From contig NZ_JALNWM010000171.1 of NCBI RefSeq assembly GCF_023230885.1, positions 1 to 7,760 of the forward strand: 7,760 bases of DNA, given 5' to 3'. The notes beneath the pieces were generated by a model. The model was not told the origin of the DNA. It was given only the letters and a program-made list of their open reading frames with translations, and ran no database searches. Each line of letters opens with the position of its first letter. The first letter of the stretch is position 1. This document shows positions 4,807 to 7,760 of the stretch, in pieces. The translations under genes were made by a program, and so were the position numbers. The DNA comes from Desulfocurvus sp. GTDB taxonomy: Bacteria > Desulfobacterota > Desulfovibrionia > Desulfovibrionales > Desulfovibrionaceae.

Positions 4807-6569
4807 GCGCCCCCCGGGTTGCACCCGAGCCCCGGCCTGCGGCCCCCCTGGTGGAGGTCGCCGGGCTGGTCAAGACCTTCGCCAAGGCCGGGCCCCCGGC
4901 CCTGGACGGCGTGAGCGCGCATGTGGCGCCAGGGGTGGTCACCGGGCTGGTGGGCCCCGACGGCGCGGGCAAGACCACGCTCATCCGCATCCTGGCCGGC
5001 CTGCTGGACCGCGACGCGGGCCAGGCGAGGGTGCTGGGCTGCGACCCCGGGCGCGAGGCCCCGGCCGTCCACGCCCGCCTGGGCTACATGCCCCAGAAGT
5101 TCGGGCTCTACGAGGATCTCACCGTGGGCGAGAACCTGCGGCTGTACGCCGACGTGCGCGGCCTGCCCGCCGCCGAGCGGCCCGCCGTGTTCGCCCGGCT
5201 GCTGGGCTTCACGGGGCTGGAGGCATTCACCGGGCGCCTTGCCGGGCGCCTGTCGGGCGGCATGAAGCAGAAGCTCGGCCTGGCCTGCGCCATGATCCGC
5301 CGCCCGGAGCTGCTGCTGCTCGACGAGCCCAGCGTGGGCGTCGACCCCATCTCGCGGCGCGAGCTGTGGCGCATGGTCCGCGAGCTGGCGGGGCAGGGCA
5401 TCGGCGTGGTCTGGAGCACGTCGTACCTGGACGAGGCCGAGGCCTGCGACCAGGTGCTGCTGCTTTCCCAGGGGCGCCAGCTCTTTTTCGGCCCGCCCGG
5501 CGCGCTGACCGCTTTGGTGGCCGGGCGCTCCCTGGCCCTGCGCGGGATCGCGGCCGGGCGCCGGGCCGTGCTGCGCCGGGCCCTGGGCCAGCCCGGGGTG
5601 GCCGACGGGGTCATCCAGGGCCGCTCGGTGCGCCTGGTGCTGGCCCGGGATGCCGGGCCGCCCGACCTGGACGCCCTGCGCGCCGGGCCCGGGGCGACCC
5701 TGGAGCCCGTGGCCCCGCGCTTCGAGGACGCCTTCGTGGACGCCCTGGGCGGCGGGCCCGGGGGCGTGTCGCCCCTGGCCGAGGCCATGCGCCCGCGCGA
5801 CCCGGCCCCGGGCAGCGCCGTGGAGGCCCGCGACCTGACCAAGCGCTTTGGCGCCTTCACCGCGGCCAGCGAGGTGTCCTTCTCCATCCGGCGCGGCGAG
5901 GTCTTCGGGCTCCTGGGGCCCAACGGCGCGGGCAAGTCGACCATCTTCAAGATGATGTGCGGGCTGCTGCGGCCCACCTCGGGCCAGGCCCTGGTGGACG
6001 GCCTGAACCTCGAAAAGGCCAGCGGCAGGGCCCGCGCGCGTATCGGCTACATGGCCCAGAAGTTCTCCCTCTACGGCACCCTGTCCGTGCGCCAGAACCT
6101 GGAATTCTTCGCCGGGGTCTATGGCCTGGGCCGCGAGGCGCGCCGCAGGGCCGTTGCGGGCATGGTCGAGACTTTCGCCCTGGGGCCGTACCTGGGCGCC
6201 TCGGCCGACGCGCTGCCCCTGGGCTTCAAGCAGCGCCTGGCCCTGGCCTGCGCGGTGATGCACGAGCCGCCCGTCCTGTTCCTCGACGAGCCCACCTCGG
6301 GGGTGGACCCCATCACCCGCCGCGAGTTCTGGACGCATATCAACGGCATGGTCGAACGCGGGGTGACGGTGATGGTCACCACCCATTTCATGGACGAGGC
6401 CGAATACTGCGACCGCATCGTGCTGGTTTATCGCGGGCGGATCATCGCCTCGGGCTCGCCCGACGACCTCAAGGACGGGGTGCGCGGCCCGGAGCTGCCC
6501 GACCCGTCCATGGAGGACGCCTTCGTGGCCCTCATCGGGCGCGACGGCTCCGGGCGGGAGGCCGCGTGA
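4803..6569 (+). CDS. ybhF: Tandem double ABC ATPase, YbhF-like
   Basis: Supplies ATP hydrolysis for the exporter from one 588-aa chain carrying two nucleotide-binding domains (E. coli YbhF has 578). Domain 1: Walker A GPDGAGKTT (51-59), Q98, signature LSGGMKQ (150-156), Walker B with D174-E175, but Ser207 where the H-loop histidine normally sits (WSTSYLDEAE). Domain 2: Walker A GPNGAGKST (372-380), Q419, a degenerate signature LPLGFKQ (471-477), Walker B with D495-E496, and a normal H528 (TTHFMDEAE). The linker at about 235-338 carries the APRFEDAFVDALGG segment also found in E. coli YbhF. In a head-to-tail dimer one composite site would be normal and the other would combine both deviations. 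From memory both deviations occur in E. coli YbhF, so they are family traits. The ATG overlaps the ybhG-like stop (4803-4806). Confidence 0.95.
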   Translation: MSAPRVAPEPRPAAPLVEVAGLVKTFAKAGPPALDGVSAHVAPGVVTGLVGPDGAGKTTLIRILAGLLDRDAGQARVLGCDPGREAPAVHARLGYMPQKFGLYEDLTVGENLRLYADVRGLPAAERPAVFARLLGFTGLEAFTGRLAGRLSGGMKQKLGLACAMIRRPELLLLDEPSVGVDPISRRELWRMVRELAGQGIGVVWSTSYLDEAEACDQVLLLSQGRQLFFGPPGALTALVAGRSLALRGIAAGRRAVLRRALGQPGVADGVIQGRSVRLVLARDAGPPDLDALRAGPGATLEPVAPRFEDAFVDALGGGPGGVSPLAEAMRPRDPAPGSAVEARDLTKRFGAFTAASEVSFSIRRGEVFGLLGPNGAGKSTIFKMMCGLLRPTSGQALVDGLNLEKASGRARARIGYMAQKFSLYGTLSVRQNLEFFAGVYGLGREARRRAVAGMVETFALGPYLGASADALPLGFKQRLALACAVMHEPPVLFLDEPTSGVDPITRREFWTHINGMVERGVTVMVTTHFMDEAEYCDRIVLVYRGRIIASGSPDDLKDGVRGPELPDPSMEDAFVALIGRDGSGREAA

Positions 6570-7690
6570 GGGCGGCCCTGCGCCGGGTGTGGGCCATCGC
6601 CCGCAAGGAGGGGGTGCAGATCGTGCGCGATCCGTCCTCAATCCTCATCGGCTTCGTCCTGCCCGTGTTCCTGACGCTGCTGTCCGGCTACGCCACCAAC
6701 CTGGACCTGGAAGGTGTGCCCCTGGGCGTGGTGCTCGAGGATTCCTCGCCCGAGGCGCGCTCCCTGGCGGCGGCCTTCGCGGCCTCGCGCTCCTTTTCCG
6801 TGCGCCTGGGCCACGACCGGCGCCAGATGCAGGGCGAGCTGACCACCGGCGGGCTGCGCGGGGTGGTGGTCATCCCCCGGACCTTCACCCGCGACCTGGC
6901 CCGGGCCGACGCCCAGGCGCCGTTCCAGATCCTGGTGGACGGCGCGGAGCCCAACACGGCGACCTTCGTGCAGAACTACGCCCGGGGCATCTGGCTGACC
7001 TGGATGACCCTGCGGGCCCGCGAAGCCGGGGAGGGGTTCGCCCCGCCCGTGGTCCTGGCCCCGCGCACCTGGTTCAACCAGGATCTGCGCAGCCTGAACA
7101 GCCTGCTGCCCGGGGGCATCGCCATCAACCTGACCCTCATCGGCGCGCTGCTCACGGCCCTGGTCGTGGCCCGCGAGTGGGAGCGCGGGACGATGGAAGC
7201 CATGCTGGCCACCCCGGTGACCGGCCTGGAGATGCTCGTGGGCAAGCTCGCGCCCTATTTCCTGCTGGGCATGGTCGCCCTGGGCATCTGCCTGGCGCTG
7301 ACCCTGGGGGTCTTCGGCGTGCCATTCAGGGGGTCGGCCGGGGCGCTGGTGGCGGTGTCGGCGGTGTTCCTGCTCTCGGCCCTGGGCCTTGGGCTGTTTA
7401 TCTCCACCGTGGCCCGCAGCCAGTTCGTCGCCGCCCAGGTGGCCATCCTTTCGGCCTTTTTGCCCGCCTATTTCCTGTCGGGCTATGTGTTCGAGATCGC
7501 CGGGATGCCCTGGCCCGTGCGCCTGCTGACCCACGCCATCTCCGCGCGCTACTACGTTTCGGCGCTGAAGACGCTGTTCCTGGCGGGGGACGCCTGGGCG
7601 CAGCTTTTGCCCAACATGGTCGGCATGGCGGCCATCGCCGCCGTGCTGCTGGGCCTGACCCTGTGGCGCTCGGCCCGGAGGATCGGCTGA
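6566..7690 (+). CDS. ybhS: ABC-2 type permease, YbhS-like
   Basis: One of two inner-membrane permease subunits of the exporter. The product is 374 aa against 377 for E. coli YbhS. It has an N-terminal amphipathic stretch, a first membrane segment at about 24-41, and a large external domain at about 42-180. Five further segments lie near 182-202, 228-250, 257-280, 287-307 and 346-368. The AREWERGTMEAMLATPV stretch (202-218) after the second segment is the conserved cytoplasmic motif of ABC-2 exporters and probably contacts the ATPase. The start is GTG at 6566, forming GTGA with the ATPase stop, with GGGAGG 4 bases upstream; no ATG is available nearby in frame. Expression is probably coupled to the ATPase gene. 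The substrate cannot be told from sequence; relatives are linked to drug or cation export. Confidence 0.93.
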   Translation: MRAALRRVWAIARKEGVQIVRDPSSILIGFVLPVFLTLLSGYATNLDLEGVPLGVVLEDSSPEARSLAAAFAASRSFSVRLGHDRRQMQGELTTGGLRGVVVIPRTFTRDLARADAQAPFQILVDGAEPNTATFVQNYARGIWLTWMTLRAREAGEGFAPPVVLAPRTWFNQDLRSLNSLLPGGIAINLTLIGALLTALVVAREWERGTMEAMLATPVTGLEMLVGKLAPYFLLGMVALGICLALTLGVFGVPFRGSAGALVAVSAVFLLSALGLGLFISTVARSQFVAAQVAILSAFLPAYFLSGYVFEIAGMPWPVRLLTHAISARYYVSALKTLFLAGDAWAQLLPNMVGMAAIAAVLLGLTLWRSARRIG

Positions 7691-7760
7691 TGTTCGGGCG
7701 GGTGTGGGCCCTGGTGGTCAAAGAGCTGCTGGCCGTGCTGCGCGACCGCAAGAGCCGCAC
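7690..7760 (+). CDS. ybhR: ABC-2 type permease, YbhR-like (5' end only)
   Basis: Only the first 23 complete codons are in the window: MFGRVWALVVKELLAVLRDR and on, cut off by the right edge. The pattern of a short amphipathic lead followed by KELxxxLRD is the usual N-terminus of ABC-2 permeases and resembles E. coli YbhR. The ATG shares one base with the upstream stop (TGATG at 7688-7692), with GGAGG (7677-7681) 8 bases before it. By position it should be the second permease half, pairing with the YbhS-like protein. Confidence 0.85.
   Translation, partial: MFGRVWALVVKELLAVLRDRKSR

Overview
The window looks like chromosome of a high-GC sulfate-reducing bacterium of the Desulfovibrionales. The main reason is a short-chain flavodoxin whose length (146 aa) and key residues (W60, G61, Y98, C93, C102) match Desulfovibrio flavodoxins. 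Overall GC is very high, with strong G/C bias at third positions in the real genes. The genus cannot be fixed from this window.

Layout, left to right. Bases 1-530 contain no gene I can support. An AT-rich island at 535-580 holds a promoter with a near-consensus Fur box in its spacer. It drives the flavodoxin gene (652-1092, +), which is followed by a GC-rich untranslated stretch with a probable intrinsic terminator at 1332-1356. A minus-strand gene (1644-2231) encodes a nucleotidyltransferase-fold protein of unknown substrate. Between it and the next plus-strand gene lies an 854-base divergent intergenic region. This holds two tandem G-quadruplex-type motifs, a TTGACA promoter element with palindromes beside it, and a 22-unit array of 8-bp tandem repeats.

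From 3086 to the right edge runs a tightly packed operon. It encodes a TetR/CecR-type regulator, a HlyD-type membrane-fusion protein (YbhG-like), a tandem double ABC ATPase (YbhF-like), an ABC-2 permease (YbhS-like) and the first 23 codons of a second permease (YbhR-like). Every junction is a 1- or 4-base start/stop overlap, so translation is probably coupled. The order is that of the enterobacterial cecR(ybiH)-ybhG-ybhF-ybhS-ybhR cluster. Together the products should form a drug/xenobiotic-type exporter: two permeases in the inner membrane, one polypeptide carrying both ATPase domains, a periplasmic adaptor, and a ligand-responsive repressor encoded first.

No wholly new multi-gene system is visible. 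The least explained element is the 8-bp repeat array with G-quadruplex potential in the probable leader of the exporter operon. Its unit length suits slippage-driven length variation. The Fur-type flavodoxin promoter and the asymmetric ATPase sites of the exporter are well supported by sequence and fit known families.
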